Positions 1 to 6,801 of a stretch of DNA of 12,732 nt are shown here, piece after piece. Under the pieces are notes generated by a model, which saw only the letters and a program-made list of their open reading frames with translations, did not search any database and was not told the DNA's origin. Position 1 is the stretch's first letter. Each line of letters begins with the position of its first letter. The stretch lies in the NCBI GenBank assembly GCA_041655035.1, contig JBAZCN010000097.1, positions 1 to 12,732 of the forward strand, given 5' to 3'. The translations under genes were made by a program, and so were the position numbers. This DNA is from NAT127 sp041655035 (lineage in GTDB: Bacteria > Pseudomonadota > Gammaproteobacteria > Pseudomonadales > Porticoccaceae).

Positions 1-352
1 CGATGAAGTGAATATCATCCCGGTGGTAGCGAATATCCAGCGGCTTGGTATTGTCGTAGAAGAAATAGCCGCCGGGTTCCAGGCAGGCGATGTCTTCCGC
101 CATGCTCTGCGGGTTGATGGCGACCATCATGTCGACACCACCGCGGCTGCCCAGATAGCCCTTCTCACTGACGCGCACTTCATACCAGGTGGGCAGGCCC
201 TGGATGTTCGAGGGGAAGATGTTCTTGGGCGACACCGGGACGCCCATGCGGAACACCGCCTTGGCAAACAGGTTGTTGGCACTGGCCGAGCCGGTGCCGT
301 TGACGTTGGCAAACCGGATGACAAAATCGTTAACAGCTTCTATACGTTTCAT
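1..352 (-). CDS. korA: 2-oxoacid:acceptor oxidoreductase, alpha subunit (KorA-type), N-terminal part, cut by window edge
   Basis: The frame is open from the ATG at 352 down to the left window edge, giving about 117 codons that begin MKRIEAVNDFVIRFANVNGT. This matches the gamma-like N-terminal domain fused to the alpha subunit in two-subunit 2-oxoglutarate/2-oxoacid:ferredoxin oxidoreductases. Visible family features are the NGTGSASAN stretch near residues 18-26, SPKNIFPSNIQGLPTWYE at about 41-58, and GYLGSRGGVD at about 65-74. The complete enzyme would oxidatively decarboxylate a 2-oxoacid with CoA, using a thiamine-diphosphate beta subunit that should lie beyond the window. The start codon overlaps the stop of the upstream Fe-S/FAD gene as ATGA, indicating translational coupling in one operon. 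The substrate (2-oxoglutarate, pyruvate or another 2-oxoacid) cannot be decided from this fragment, so the korA symbol is by family resemblance. Confidence 0.85.
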   Translation of the reverse strand, partial: MKRIEAVNDFVIRFANVNGTGSASANNLFAKAVFRMGVPVSPKNIFPSNIQGLPTWYEVRVSEKGYLGSRGGVDMMVAINPQSMAEDIACLEPGGYFFYDNTKPLDIRYHRDDIHFI

Positions 353-2133
353 AGAGGGGCCGCCTTGCTCACTTCGTAGAGGAATTTCTGCATGTCCCAG
401 GCCGAGGTGGGGCAGCGTTCGGCACACAGGCCGCAGTGCAGGCAGACGTTCTCATCCTTGACCATCACCCGCCCGGTTTTCAGTTTGTCGGACACATACA
501 GATCCTGAACCAGGTTGCTGGCCGGCACCCGGAGGCTGGCACGCAACTCATCCTCTTCATTGTTGCTGATGAAGTTGATGCAATCGGTGGGGCAGATATC
601 GACACAGGCATCGCACTCGATACAACGGCTGTCGGCAAAGACCGTCTGCACGTCACAGTTGAGACAGCGTGCTGCCTCCCGATAGGCGGTGGCGACATCG
701 AAGCCCAGCTCCACTTCGAGCTTGCGATCCGCCAGTGCCTGGACCTTGTCGGCCAGCGGCACCCGGTAGCGGCGGTCGTCGTCCACCCGGTTGTCGTAGC
801 TCCACTCGTGGATACCCATTTTCTGGCTGATCAGCGTGACATTGGGCGCCGGGCGCTTGGTCGTGCTTTCGCCGCGGCAGAACAGATCGATGGAAATCGC
901 GACCTGGTGGCCCTGGGCCACGGCGGTGATGATGTTGGCGGGACCGAAGGCCGCATCACCACCAAAAAACACCTGGGGGTTGGTCGACTGGAAAGTGTCC
1001 TTGTGCAGTTCGGGCATACCCCACTTGTCGAACACGATGCCGATGTCCCGCTCGATCCACGGGAAGGAGTTTTCCTGGCCGATGGCCATCAGCACGGTGT
1101 CGCAGGGATAGAACGCCAGGTCCTCACCGGTGGGCACCAGGTTGCGGCGCCCGGCATCGTCGTAGACGGCCTTGACCTTCTCGAAACGCATGCCCACCAG
1201 TTTGCCGTCCTCGATGACGAACTCCTTGGGCACATGGTTGTCGATGATCGGAATGTCTTCGTGGATTGCGTCTTCCTTCTCCCAGGGAGAGGCTTTCATG
1301 TCCTCGAAGGGACTGCGCACGATGACCTTGACTTCCTCGCCGCCGAGCCGGCGGGCGGTGCGGCAGCAGTCCATGGCGGTGTTGCCGCCACCGAGAACGA
1401 TGACCCGCTTGCCGATCTTGCTGGTGTGTTCGAAGGCGACGCTGGCCAGCCAGTCGATGCCGATATGAATCTGGGCATCGGCCTCCTGGCGGCCGGGGAG
1501 ATTCTTCAGGTCGCGGCCGCGGGGCGCCCCGGAGCCGACGAACACCGCGTCGTAGTCCTGCTCAAGGAGGCCCTTCAGGCTCTCGATATAGGTATCGTAG
1601 TGGGCCACCGGGCCCATGCCGATGATATAGCCGACTTCCTCGTCGAGCACCTCTTCGGGCAACCGGAACGAGGGGATCTGGCTGCGCATGAAACCGCCGC
1701 CTGCTTTCTGGGCGTCGAAGATGTGCAGCTCGTAGCCGAGCGGCGCCAGGTCGCGGGCCACTGTCAGGGACGCGGGGCCGGCCCCTACCAGAGCGACGCG
1801 CTTGCCGTTCTTTTTGGCAGCCTTGGGTGGAATGCGCTTGGCGACATCATCCTTGACCTTGTTGTCGGCGGCGACCCGCTTCAGCCGGCAGATGGCCACA
1901 GGCTCTTCCTCGATCCGGCCGCGACGGCAGGCAGGCTCGCACGGGCGATCACAGGTGCGACCGAGGATGCCGGGAAAGACATTGGATTCCCAGTTGATCA
2001 TGTAGGCGTCGTCGTAACGACCTTCTGCGATCAGACGGATGTATTCGGGGACCGGGGTATGCGCTGGGCAGGCGTACTGGCAGTCAACAACTTTGTGGAA
2101 ATATTCAGGATTCTGGATGTTCGTCGGCTTCAA
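349..2133 (-). CDS. FAD/4Fe-4S NAD(P)H oxidoreductase with GltD-like core and C-terminal ferredoxin domain (KorC-like subunit)
   Basis: The product is 594 residues if translation starts at TTG (2131-2133). A Shine-Dalgarno run AGGGGGA sits 6 nt upstream, and the residues from MKPTNIQNPEYFHKVVDC onward look like family sequence. An ATG at 2388 would add 85 low-quality residues encoded by the promoter region. Domains in order: an N-terminal Fe-S segment with Cys18, Cys22, Cys61, Cys65 and Cys69, as in the glutamate synthase small subunit; an FAD-binding GAGPAS at 117-122; an NAD(P)-binding LGGGNTAMD at 247-255; and two 4Fe-4S motifs, CIECDACVDICP (Cys504/507/510/514) and CLHCGLCAERCP (Cys564/567/570/574). 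Genes of this build next to KorA/KorB act as the third subunit that passes electrons between the oxidoreductase and NAD(P). In Thauera/Azoarcus such a subunit is called KorC and is, as I recall, about 66 kDa, which fits this length. The partnership is inferred from the ATGA overlap with the alpha-subunit gene. Confidence 0.85.
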   Translation of the reverse strand: MKPTNIQNPEYFHKVVDCQYACPAHTPVPEYIRLIAEGRYDDAYMINWESNVFPGILGRTCDRPCEPACRRGRIEEEPVAICRLKRVAADNKVKDDVAKRIPPKAAKKNGKRVALVGAGPASLTVARDLAPLGYELHIFDAQKAGGGFMRSQIPSFRLPEEVLDEEVGYIIGMGPVAHYDTYIESLKGLLEQDYDAVFVGSGAPRGRDLKNLPGRQEADAQIHIGIDWLASVAFEHTSKIGKRVIVLGGGNTAMDCCRTARRLGGEEVKVIVRSPFEDMKASPWEKEDAIHEDIPIIDNHVPKEFVIEDGKLVGMRFEKVKAVYDDAGRRNLVPTGEDLAFYPCDTVLMAIGQENSFPWIERDIGIVFDKWGMPELHKDTFQSTNPQVFFGGDAAFGPANIITAVAQGHQVAISIDLFCRGESTTKRPAPNVTLISQKMGIHEWSYDNRVDDDRRYRVPLADKVQALADRKLEVELGFDVATAYREAARCLNCDVQTVFADSRCIECDACVDICPTDCINFISNNEEDELRASLRVPASNLVQDLYVSDKLKTGRVMVKDENVCLHCGLCAERCPTSAWDMQKFLYEVSKAAPL

Positions 2134-2181
2134 AAAGATTCCCCCTATAGAACGCCTTTTTTTACAGAAAAGGCAGCAGCC

Positions 2182-2199
2182 GACCATAACGCTATGGTC
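2182..2199. promoter_or_regulatory. Perfect 7-bp inverted repeat just downstream of the KorC promoter (operator or 5' UTR hairpin)
   Basis: GACCATA (2182-2188) and TATGGTC (2193-2199) are perfect complements around a 4-nt ACGC centre. On the minus strand the element begins at the predicted transcription start and covers roughly +1 to +18. That position would suit a repressor operator, or a hairpin at the very 5' end of the mRNA. No regulator can be assigned. Confidence 0.45.
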
Positions 2200-2205
2200 C
2201 GGGGA

Positions 2206-2234
2206 TTTATACCGAAAATGATGCTGAAAGTAAA
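2206..2234 (-). promoter_or_regulatory. Predicted sigma-70 promoter of the KorC-korA operon
   Basis: On the minus strand a -35 element TTTACT (2229-2234, 4 of 6 consensus) is separated by exactly 17 nt from a -10 element TATAAA (2206-2211, 5 of 6). The predicted start near 2199 gives a 5' UTR of about 65 nt before the TTG start at 2133. This supports the short form of the protein, because the promoter would lie inside the longer reading frame. It was read by eye and no transcript data are available. Confidence 0.5.
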
Positions 2235-2236
2235 TC

Positions 2237-2284
2237 AGACAGTTGTCTAAAACCCTGTAAAATGGCCATTTTGAGACAGTTTTC
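2237..2284. promoter_or_regulatory. Palindrome and direct-repeat cluster upstream of the KorC promoter
   Basis: Immediately upstream of the -35 element lies AGACA-GT-TGTCT (2237-2248), centred near -43. A 14-bp perfect palindrome AAAATGGCCATTTT (2259-2272) is centred near -66. The AGACAGTTnTC sequence occurs twice in direct orientation, at 2237-2247 and 2274-2284 (10 of 11 identical), 37 bp apart and flanking the 14-bp palindrome. The density and placement suggest transcription-factor binding sites, but the factors are unknown. The region also lies upstream of the divergent quinone oxidoreductase gene and could serve both. Confidence 0.45.
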
Positions 2285-2457
2285 ACCTTAGCTTTTGTAG
2301 GGACTTGAAATCCGCCGGCCATCGCCACAAAAGCAGTTGCCGTTTTTTCTGACCGGAGCCCACCGCACTGAGTCAATGGCCGAGACACCCCCGATATCCC
2401 CGCCCGCCGCCTTCGCCCTATACTTGACTACCGTCCACCAAACAGGATGAACAGGCC

Positions 2458-3471
2458 ATGACCGGGCCCGTCACAACCGAATGCATCGAGATCACCGCTC
2501 CCGGCGAGGCCGGAGTGCTGCAGCTCACCACCAGAGCACTGCCGGCCCCCGGCAGTGATGAAGTCGTGATCGCGGTCGACACCGCCGGGGTCAACCGCCC
2601 CGACGTTCTGCAGCGCCAGGGACTCTATCCCCCGCCTCCCGGAGTCACCGACATCCCCGGCCTGGAAGTATCCGGCACTATCATTGCGGTGGGCGACCAG
2701 GCACTCCGCTGGGCGCCGGGCGACCAGGTCTGCGCGCTATTGGCAGGCGGCGGCTATGCCCGCTGCGCCCTCGCCCACCAGGACCTGTGCCTGCCCGTGC
2801 CCGAGGGCGTGTCGCTCCAGGCAGCGGCGGCCCTGCCCGAAACCGCCTTCACTGTGTGGTTCAACCTGGTGGAACGGGGCGGACTGCGACGAGGCGATAT
2901 CGTGCTGGTCCACGGCGGCTCTAGCGGTATCGGCACCCTCGCCATCCAACTGGCCAGGGCGCTGGGCGCCACCGTCTACGCAACCGCCGGCAGCGACGCC
3001 AAATGCCGGGCCTGCGAGGCTCTCGGCGCCAGCCGCTGCTTCAATTACCGGACCGAGGACTTCACCGTCCTCAAAACCCTTGCCGGGCGCGGCGCCGACA
3101 TCATCATCGACATTGTCGGCGGCGACTACATACCCAGAAACATCAAGGTCGCCGCGCCCAAGGGGCGGATCATCTCGCTGGCTTTTCTGCGCGGCTCGCG
3201 GGTCGAGGTCGACCTGATGCCGATGATGCTCAAGCAGTTGGTGCTCACCGGCGCCACGCTGCGCAGCCAGCCGGTGGCGGAGAAGGCGCGCCTCGCCGCC
3301 GCCCTTGCCGGCAATCTGTGGCCGTTGATCGCGGCGGGCCAGGTCCGGCCGGTAATCCACCGGGTGCTGCCACTGGCGCAGGCAGCGGAGGCGCATCGCA
3401 TCATGGAGAGCAGCAGCCATATCGGCAAGCTGTTGCTGGACTGCCGCAACGGTAAGGAAGAGTCCGAGTAA
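2458..3471 (+). CDS. PIG3-type NAD(P)H quinone oxidoreductase (MDR superfamily)
   Basis: This 337-residue protein belongs to the medium-chain dehydrogenase/reductase superfamily, in the zinc-independent quinone oxidoreductase branch typified by human PIG3/TP53I3. Seen in the sequence are an N-terminal GroES-like domain with DTAGVNRPDVLQRQGLYPPP (about 41-60) and IPGLEVSGTI (about 66-75). A Rossmann domain follows with VHGGSSGIGTLAIQLA at about 151-166, where PIG3 members bind NADPH, and then NYRTEDF and the ADIIIDIVGGDY segment typical of the family. No zinc-ligand pattern is apparent. It would carry out NADPH-dependent one-electron reduction of quinones or reduction of related enones in the cytoplasm. 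The length is normal for the family. The ATG is preceded by a modest AGG-containing ribosome site. It is transcribed divergently from the Kor-type operon and followed by repeats, so it is probably monocistronic. Confidence 0.9.
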   Translation: MTGPVTTECIEITAPGEAGVLQLTTRALPAPGSDEVVIAVDTAGVNRPDVLQRQGLYPPPPGVTDIPGLEVSGTIIAVGDQALRWAPGDQVCALLAGGGYARCALAHQDLCLPVPEGVSLQAAAALPETAFTVWFNLVERGGLRRGDIVLVHGGSSGIGTLAIQLARALGATVYATAGSDAKCRACEALGASRCFNYRTEDFTVLKTLAGRGADIIIDIVGGDYIPRNIKVAAPKGRIISLAFLRGSRVEVDLMPMMLKQLVLTGATLRSQPVAEKARLAAALAGNLWPLIAAGQVRPVIHRVLPLAQAAEAHRIMESSSHIGKLLLDCRNGKEESE

Positions 3472-3522
3472 GGTGCGCTGACACGGGAAGCGCACCGCGC
3501 CGGGACTCACTCCGGTGCGCTT
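3472..3522. repeat. Overlapping GTGCGC/GCGCAC inverted repeats (REP-like or terminator-like)
   Basis: Directly after the quinone oxidoreductase stop codon, GGTGCGCT (3472-3479) can pair with AGCGCACC (3489-3496). The same central arm, extended as AAGCGCACCG (3488-3497), can instead pair perfectly over 10 bp with CGGTGCGCTT (3513-3522). The two hairpins exclude each other. No T-run follows, so a standard intrinsic terminator is not shown. A related copy lies at 3601-3625, which points to a dispersed intergenic palindromic repeat. Confidence 0.55.
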
Positions 3523-3600
3523 CGTTCCTCAGCACACCCTATGAAATGGGTTCTGCATCATCTTTGGCGCTTCGCGGAATACCGGGGAAAAGCCGATAAG

Positions 3601-3625
3601 GGTGCGCCGACGCAGGAAGCGCACT
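3601..3625. repeat. Second copy of the GTGCGC..GCGCAC palindromic repeat
   Basis: The 25-bp stretch beginning GGTGCGCCGACGCAGG is identical at 21 of 25 positions to 3472-3496. It keeps a 6-bp stem, GTGCGC (3602-3607) with GCGCAC (3619-3624). It lies just upstream of the likely yciH promoter. Confidence 0.5.
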
Positions 3626-3643
3626 GGCGCGACCGGGCAATAC

Positions 3644-3652
3644 TGGCATAAT
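3644..3652 (+). promoter_or_regulatory. Possible extended -10 promoter for yciH
   Basis: TGG immediately followed by CATAAT (3647-3652) gives an extended -10 pattern. The -35 region at 17-nt spacing (CTGGCG) is poor. It would place the transcript start near 3660, about 75 nt before the yciH start. Confidence 0.35.
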
Positions 3653-3675
3653 GAACCAGCCGGTATCTCCCCGGT

Positions 3676-3693
3676 GTCATTGGCGGCAATGAC
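3676..3693 (+). promoter_or_regulatory. Perfect 7-bp hairpin in the yciH leader
   Basis: GTCATTG (3676-3682) and CAATGAC (3687-3693) are perfect complements around a 4-nt GCGG loop, 42 nt upstream of the yciH start. It could be an mRNA hairpin or a protein-binding site. No T-run follows, so it is not an intrinsic terminator. Confidence 0.4.
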
Positions 3694-3735
3694 GATTCGA
3701 TTCCATGGCAAACGCAGCGACAGCGGTACGATTCA

Positions 3736-4062
3736 ATGTCCAATAATTCACGACTGGTCTATTCCACCGACAAGGGCCGTATCCGGGCGGCCGACGAACA
3801 GCCCTCCGGCCCTCCCGCAGGGGACGGCATCGTCCGCATTCGCCGCGAAACGAGCGGCCGCAAGGGCAAGGGCGTCACCACCATCAGCGGGGTGCCGGTG
3901 GATGACAAGGCGCTGGAGCAACTGGCGAAACAGCTCAAGCAGCTGTGCGGCACCGGCGGCACGGTAAAGGACCGGGTCATCGAGATCCAGGGCGACCACC
4001 GGGAAAAAATCCGCGACGCACTGACCAGCCAGGGTTATACCGTCAAGCTGGCCGGAGGCTGA
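3736..4062 (+). CDS. yciH: Stress response translation initiation inhibitor YciH (SUI1/eIF1-like)
   Basis: This 108-residue protein has the bacterial SUI1 layout: an N-terminal LVYSTDKGRI segment (residues 7-16), VRIRRETSGRKGKGVTTISGVP (about 34-55), and a C-terminal GGTVKDRVIEIQGDHREKIRDAL stretch followed by QGYTVKLAGG. In Escherichia coli YciH resembles eIF1 and IF3 function and has been linked to start-site fidelity and to translational inhibition under stress; its role here is inferred from the family. The start is supported by the conserved N-terminus (MSNNSRLVYSTD), although the ribosome site is weak. The stop codon lies one base before the ATG of the downstream peptidase, so the two are very likely cotranscribed. 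Length and composition are normal for the family. Confidence 0.92.
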   Translation: MSNNSRLVYSTDKGRIRAADEQPSGPPAGDGIVRIRRETSGRKGKGVTTISGVPVDDKALEQLAKQLKQLCGTGGTVKDRVIEIQGDHREKIRDALTSQGYTVKLAGG

Positions 4063-4063
4063 C

Positions 4064-6037
4064 ATGGCAGCGGACACAGCGGTGACCACCGCACCCTACG
4101 GGGGATGGAAATCCCCCGTCAACGCCGAGCTGATCAACCGCGGGGCGACGGCCCGGGATTTCCCCTGCATGGTCGATGGAACCGTCTACTGGCAGGAATC
4201 CCGCCCCGAGGAAAACGGCCGGGTCACTGTCGTCGCCCGCCAGCCCGACGGCCGGCAGCGGGACCTGCTGCCCTACCCCTTCAGCGCCCGCAGCAGGGTT
4301 CACGAATACGGCGGGCTCTCCTGGGTAGTGGTCCGCGACAGCGCCGCAGGGGATGATCTGTATTTCGTCGAGCAGAGCGACCAGCGACTCTACCGCCTGC
4401 CTCTCGACGCCAATCCCGAGTCACAGCCTCAAGCAGTAACCGCGGATCGAGACGACACCCGCTTTGCCGATCTGGTGTTCGACCCCGCCCGGCTGCGCCT
4501 GCTCTGTGTCATGGAACAGCATCATCCCGGCCGGCGCGAACCGCTGAACACCCTGGCCGCCATCGACCTCGGTGGCACCAGCCCCGGCGCCATCAGCACG
4601 CTGGCGAGCGGCGCCGACTTCTACGCCTATCCGCGCCTCGACGCCAGCGCCAAGCGCCTGTGCTGGATCAGTTGGAATCATCCGGACATGCCCTGGGACA
4701 GCACCACGCTGTGGTGCGCGGACATCGCCCCCGACGGCCAGATCGCCGACCCACAGCCGGTGGCCGGCGGTAATGGGGAAGCCATCTTCCAGCCCGACTG
4801 GTCACCGGCGGGCGAGCTTTACTTTGTCAGCGATCGCACCGGCTGGTGGAACCTCTATCGCCACGACAACGGGCAGAGCGAATGCATCCTGCCGATGGCA
4901 GCCGACTTTGCAACGCCCCTGTGGAACCTCGGCATGCGCACCTGGGGCTTCATCGGCGAGCAACGCATCGCCGCCCTCTATACCCGGGCGGGCACCTGGC
5001 AACTCGCCACCATCGACTGCGCGGCCGGAACCCTGACCGACATTGCCAGCCCCTATACCCAGCTCGGCAGCCTCGGCGCCACCGCGGGACGGGCGGTGTT
5101 CACCGCCGGCAACGCCACCACCCTCGACGACATCGCCAGCCTCGATGCGACCGGCAGCCAAGTGGCGGTGCTCAAGACCTCGGCCAGTCCAGGCTATGAC
5201 CACTACATCAGCCATCCCCGGACGATCCAGTTCCCGACCACCGATGGCGACATTGCCCACGGCCTTTATTACCCGCCCCGCAACCCGGATTACCGAGGCC
5301 CCGAGGGGCAACGGCCACCGCTGGTGGTGATGTGCCACGGCGGTCCGACCGGCGCCGCGGGCACCGCGCTCAACCTCAAGATCCAATTCTGGACGTCCCG
5401 CGGCTTTGCCTTGCTCGATGTCAACTACCGGGGCAGCACCGGCTTTGGCCGCGACTACCGGGACAGGCTGCGCGGCCAATGGGGCGTGCGCGACATCGCC
5501 GACGCCGTGGCCGGCGTCCACTATCTCGCCGGCCAGGGGCTGGTCGATGCCGAGCGCGTGCTGATCCGCGGCAGCAGCGCCGGCGGCTTCACCGCGCTCG
5601 CGGCATTGACGTTTACCGACTGCTTTCGCGCCGGCGCCAGTCTCTACGGTATTGGCGATCTCGAAACCCTGGCCCGGGACACCCATAAATTCGAGGCCCG
5701 CTACCTCGACCGGCTGATCGGCCCCTATCCGGAACAGCAAGCCATCTATCAGCAGCGCTCACCGATCAATCATCGCGACAAGCTGCGCTGCCCGGTGATC
5801 TTCTTCCAGGGCCTGGAAGACAAGGTAGTGCCGCCGGAACAGGCCGACGAAATGGTCGACGCGCTGCACCACAAGAAGGTGCCGGTCGCCTATATCCGCT
5901 TTCCCGACGAAGGCCACGGCTTTCGCAAGGCAAGCAACATCAAGAAAGCCCTGGAAGCGGAGCTGGTGTTCTACCGCCGTATCCTCGAGATTCCCAGCGA
6001 CGAAAAGCTGCCCGCCATCCAGATCGATCACTTTTAG
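4064..6037 (+). CDS. S9-family serine peptidase (prolyl oligopeptidase / acylaminoacyl-peptidase-like)
   Basis: This 657-residue protein has an N-terminal beta-propeller-like region (about 1-380, with FQPDWSPAGELYFVSDRTG at about 242-260) and a C-terminal alpha/beta-hydrolase domain. The hydrolase elements are visible: the oxyanion-loop HGGPTG at 425-430, the nucleophile elbow GSSAGG at 503-508 with Ser505, the acid GLEDKVVP with Asp586, and the catalytic His in EGHGF, His618. These indicate an active serine hydrolase that cleaves small peptides or acylated amino acids in the cytoplasm. No signal peptide or membrane segment is apparent. The ATG follows the yciH stop by one base, implying translational coupling, and greB starts 21 nt after its stop. 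The exact substrate is not predictable; prolyl oligopeptidase, dipeptidyl peptidase and acylaminoacyl peptidase are all possible within S9. Confidence 0.9.
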   Translation: MAADTAVTTAPYGGWKSPVNAELINRGATARDFPCMVDGTVYWQESRPEENGRVTVVARQPDGRQRDLLPYPFSARSRVHEYGGLSWVVVRDSAAGDDLYFVEQSDQRLYRLPLDANPESQPQAVTADRDDTRFADLVFDPARLRLLCVMEQHHPGRREPLNTLAAIDLGGTSPGAISTLASGADFYAYPRLDASAKRLCWISWNHPDMPWDSTTLWCADIAPDGQIADPQPVAGGNGEAIFQPDWSPAGELYFVSDRTGWWNLYRHDNGQSECILPMAADFATPLWNLGMRTWGFIGEQRIAALYTRAGTWQLATIDCAAGTLTDIASPYTQLGSLGATAGRAVFTAGNATTLDDIASLDATGSQVAVLKTSASPGYDHYISHPRTIQFPTTDGDIAHGLYYPPRNPDYRGPEGQRPPLVVMCHGGPTGAAGTALNLKIQFWTSRGFALLDVNYRGSTGFGRDYRDRLRGQWGVRDIADAVAGVHYLAGQGLVDAERVLIRGSSAGGFTALAALTFTDCFRAGASLYGIGDLETLARDTHKFEARYLDRLIGPYPEQQAIYQQRSPINHRDKLRCPVIFFQGLEDKVVPPEQADEMVDALHHKKVPVAYIRFPDEGHGFRKASNIKKALEAELVFYRRILEIPSDEKLPAIQIDHF

Positions 6038-6058
6038 CCGCCGAGGTCACCCAGCCAG

Positions 6059-6610
6059 ATGTCACGCTACCGCCCGCCGCAACCCCGGAGTTCTCCCTAC
6101 ATCACCGCCGAGGGCGCGGCACGTCTCAGGGAGGAGCTTCACCAATTGTGGAAGGTGGAACGCCCCGAAGTGACCGCCGTGGTGCACGAAGCCGCCAAGA
6201 ACGGCGATCGCTCGGAGAACGGCGACTATATCTATGGCAAACGCCGCCTCCGGGAAATCGATCGGCGGGTGCGCTATCTGCGCAAACGGCTCGACGAAGT
6301 GAACATCGTCGACCGCGAGCCGGACGACAAGAGCCGCGTATTCTTTGGCGCCTGGATCACCCTTGAAGACGAGGATGGCGACGAAAAAACCTGGCGGATC
6401 GTCGGCGCCGACGAAATCGACAGCCATAAAGGCCACATCAGCATCGATTCGCCGGTAGCCCGCAAAGCCATCGGCAAGCATCTCGACGACGAGATCGCGG
6501 TCACCATCGGCGAGGCCGTGAAACACTACGTGATCACCGGCATACGGTATTCCGGCATCGGCCAGGCGGCCGACGCGGCACCCAGGCCACAGGCAGTTGA
6601 AAAGCGTTGA
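6059..6610 (+). CDS. greB: Transcription elongation factor GreB
   Basis: The 183-residue product has the two-part Gre build. An N-terminal coiled coil (about 15-85) carries the tip motif NGDRSENGDYIYGKRRLREID, with Asp50 and Glu53 being the acidic residues that coordinate the catalytic metal in RNA polymerase. A C-terminal FKBP-like domain (about 90-168) contains TWRIVGADEIDSHKGHISIDSPVARKAIGK. The GDRSEN and KRRLREIDRR pattern identifies GreB rather than GreA. The protein rescues backtracked RNA polymerase by stimulating transcript cleavage. It is slightly longer than usual, with an Ala/Pro-rich tail of about 15 residues after YSGIGQ. The start follows the peptidase stop by 21 nt with GAGGT upstream, so it probably belongs to the same transcript as yciH and the peptidase. 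Confidence 0.95.
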   Translation: MSRYRPPQPRSSPYITAEGAARLREELHQLWKVERPEVTAVVHEAAKNGDRSENGDYIYGKRRLREIDRRVRYLRKRLDEVNIVDREPDDKSRVFFGAWITLEDEDGDEKTWRIVGADEIDSHKGHISIDSPVARKAIGKHLDDEIAVTIGEAVKHYVITGIRYSGIGQAADAAPRPQAVEKR

Positions 6611-6801
6611 CAAGTCCGCGGACGCACAGCGAAAAGGGCTGAAGGCAGCGGAGTTTACATGCAATGGATGAGCGGAGGCGGCCCCGCGAAGCGTTTTGGA
6701 TCTTTTGCGGCCATGTTTGGCGCCGCCGAAATAACGTGCTTTTTCCTCCAATCCATCAGGGCCCTGCGCCGCGTGCGCAACCTGTTTCTTCCGCCAGCCT
6801 G
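6611..6801. other. Intergenic region between convergent greB and tetR genes
   Basis: No gene is supported. A 10-bp palindrome GTCCGCGGAC (6614-6623) follows the greB stop. Only weak stems such as GCGGC..GCCGC around 6707-6726 are seen, and no convincing intrinsic terminator for either strand. An 18-bp sequence matching the tetR 3' end is present at 6756-6773 (see repeat). Confidence 0.5.

Larger units (their letters stand above)
2134..2457. other. 324-bp divergent intergenic region
   Basis: No gene is supported here. The region holds the minus-strand KorC promoter, the palindromes listed separately, and a possible plus-strand -10 element TATACT at 2419-2424 for the quinone oxidoreductase gene with no convincing -35. 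A minus-strand open frame continues through it up to an ATG at 2388, but its translation (basic, Cys/Phe-rich, no domain) does not look like protein. Confidence 0.6.

Noticed and set aside
436..2250. 604-codon plus-strand open frame opposite the KorC-like gene
   Set aside because: It is antisense to a gene with complete Fe-S, FAD and NAD(P) motifs. Its translation is His/Asp/Val-rich with no domain and reflects GC-biased codon usage on the other strand.
2134..2388. N-terminal 85-residue extension of the KorC-like protein
   Set aside because: It lacks family sequence, contains the likely promoter, and is replaced by a TTG start with a strong Shine-Dalgarno.
4802..5740. 312-codon minus-strand frame inside the S9 peptidase gene
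   Set aside because: It is a low-complexity Ala/Gly-rich shadow of a gene with an intact Ser-Asp-His triad.
6614..6623. GTCCGCGGAC palindrome as a greB terminator
   Set aside because: It has no loop and no T-run, so it cannot act as a standard intrinsic terminator.
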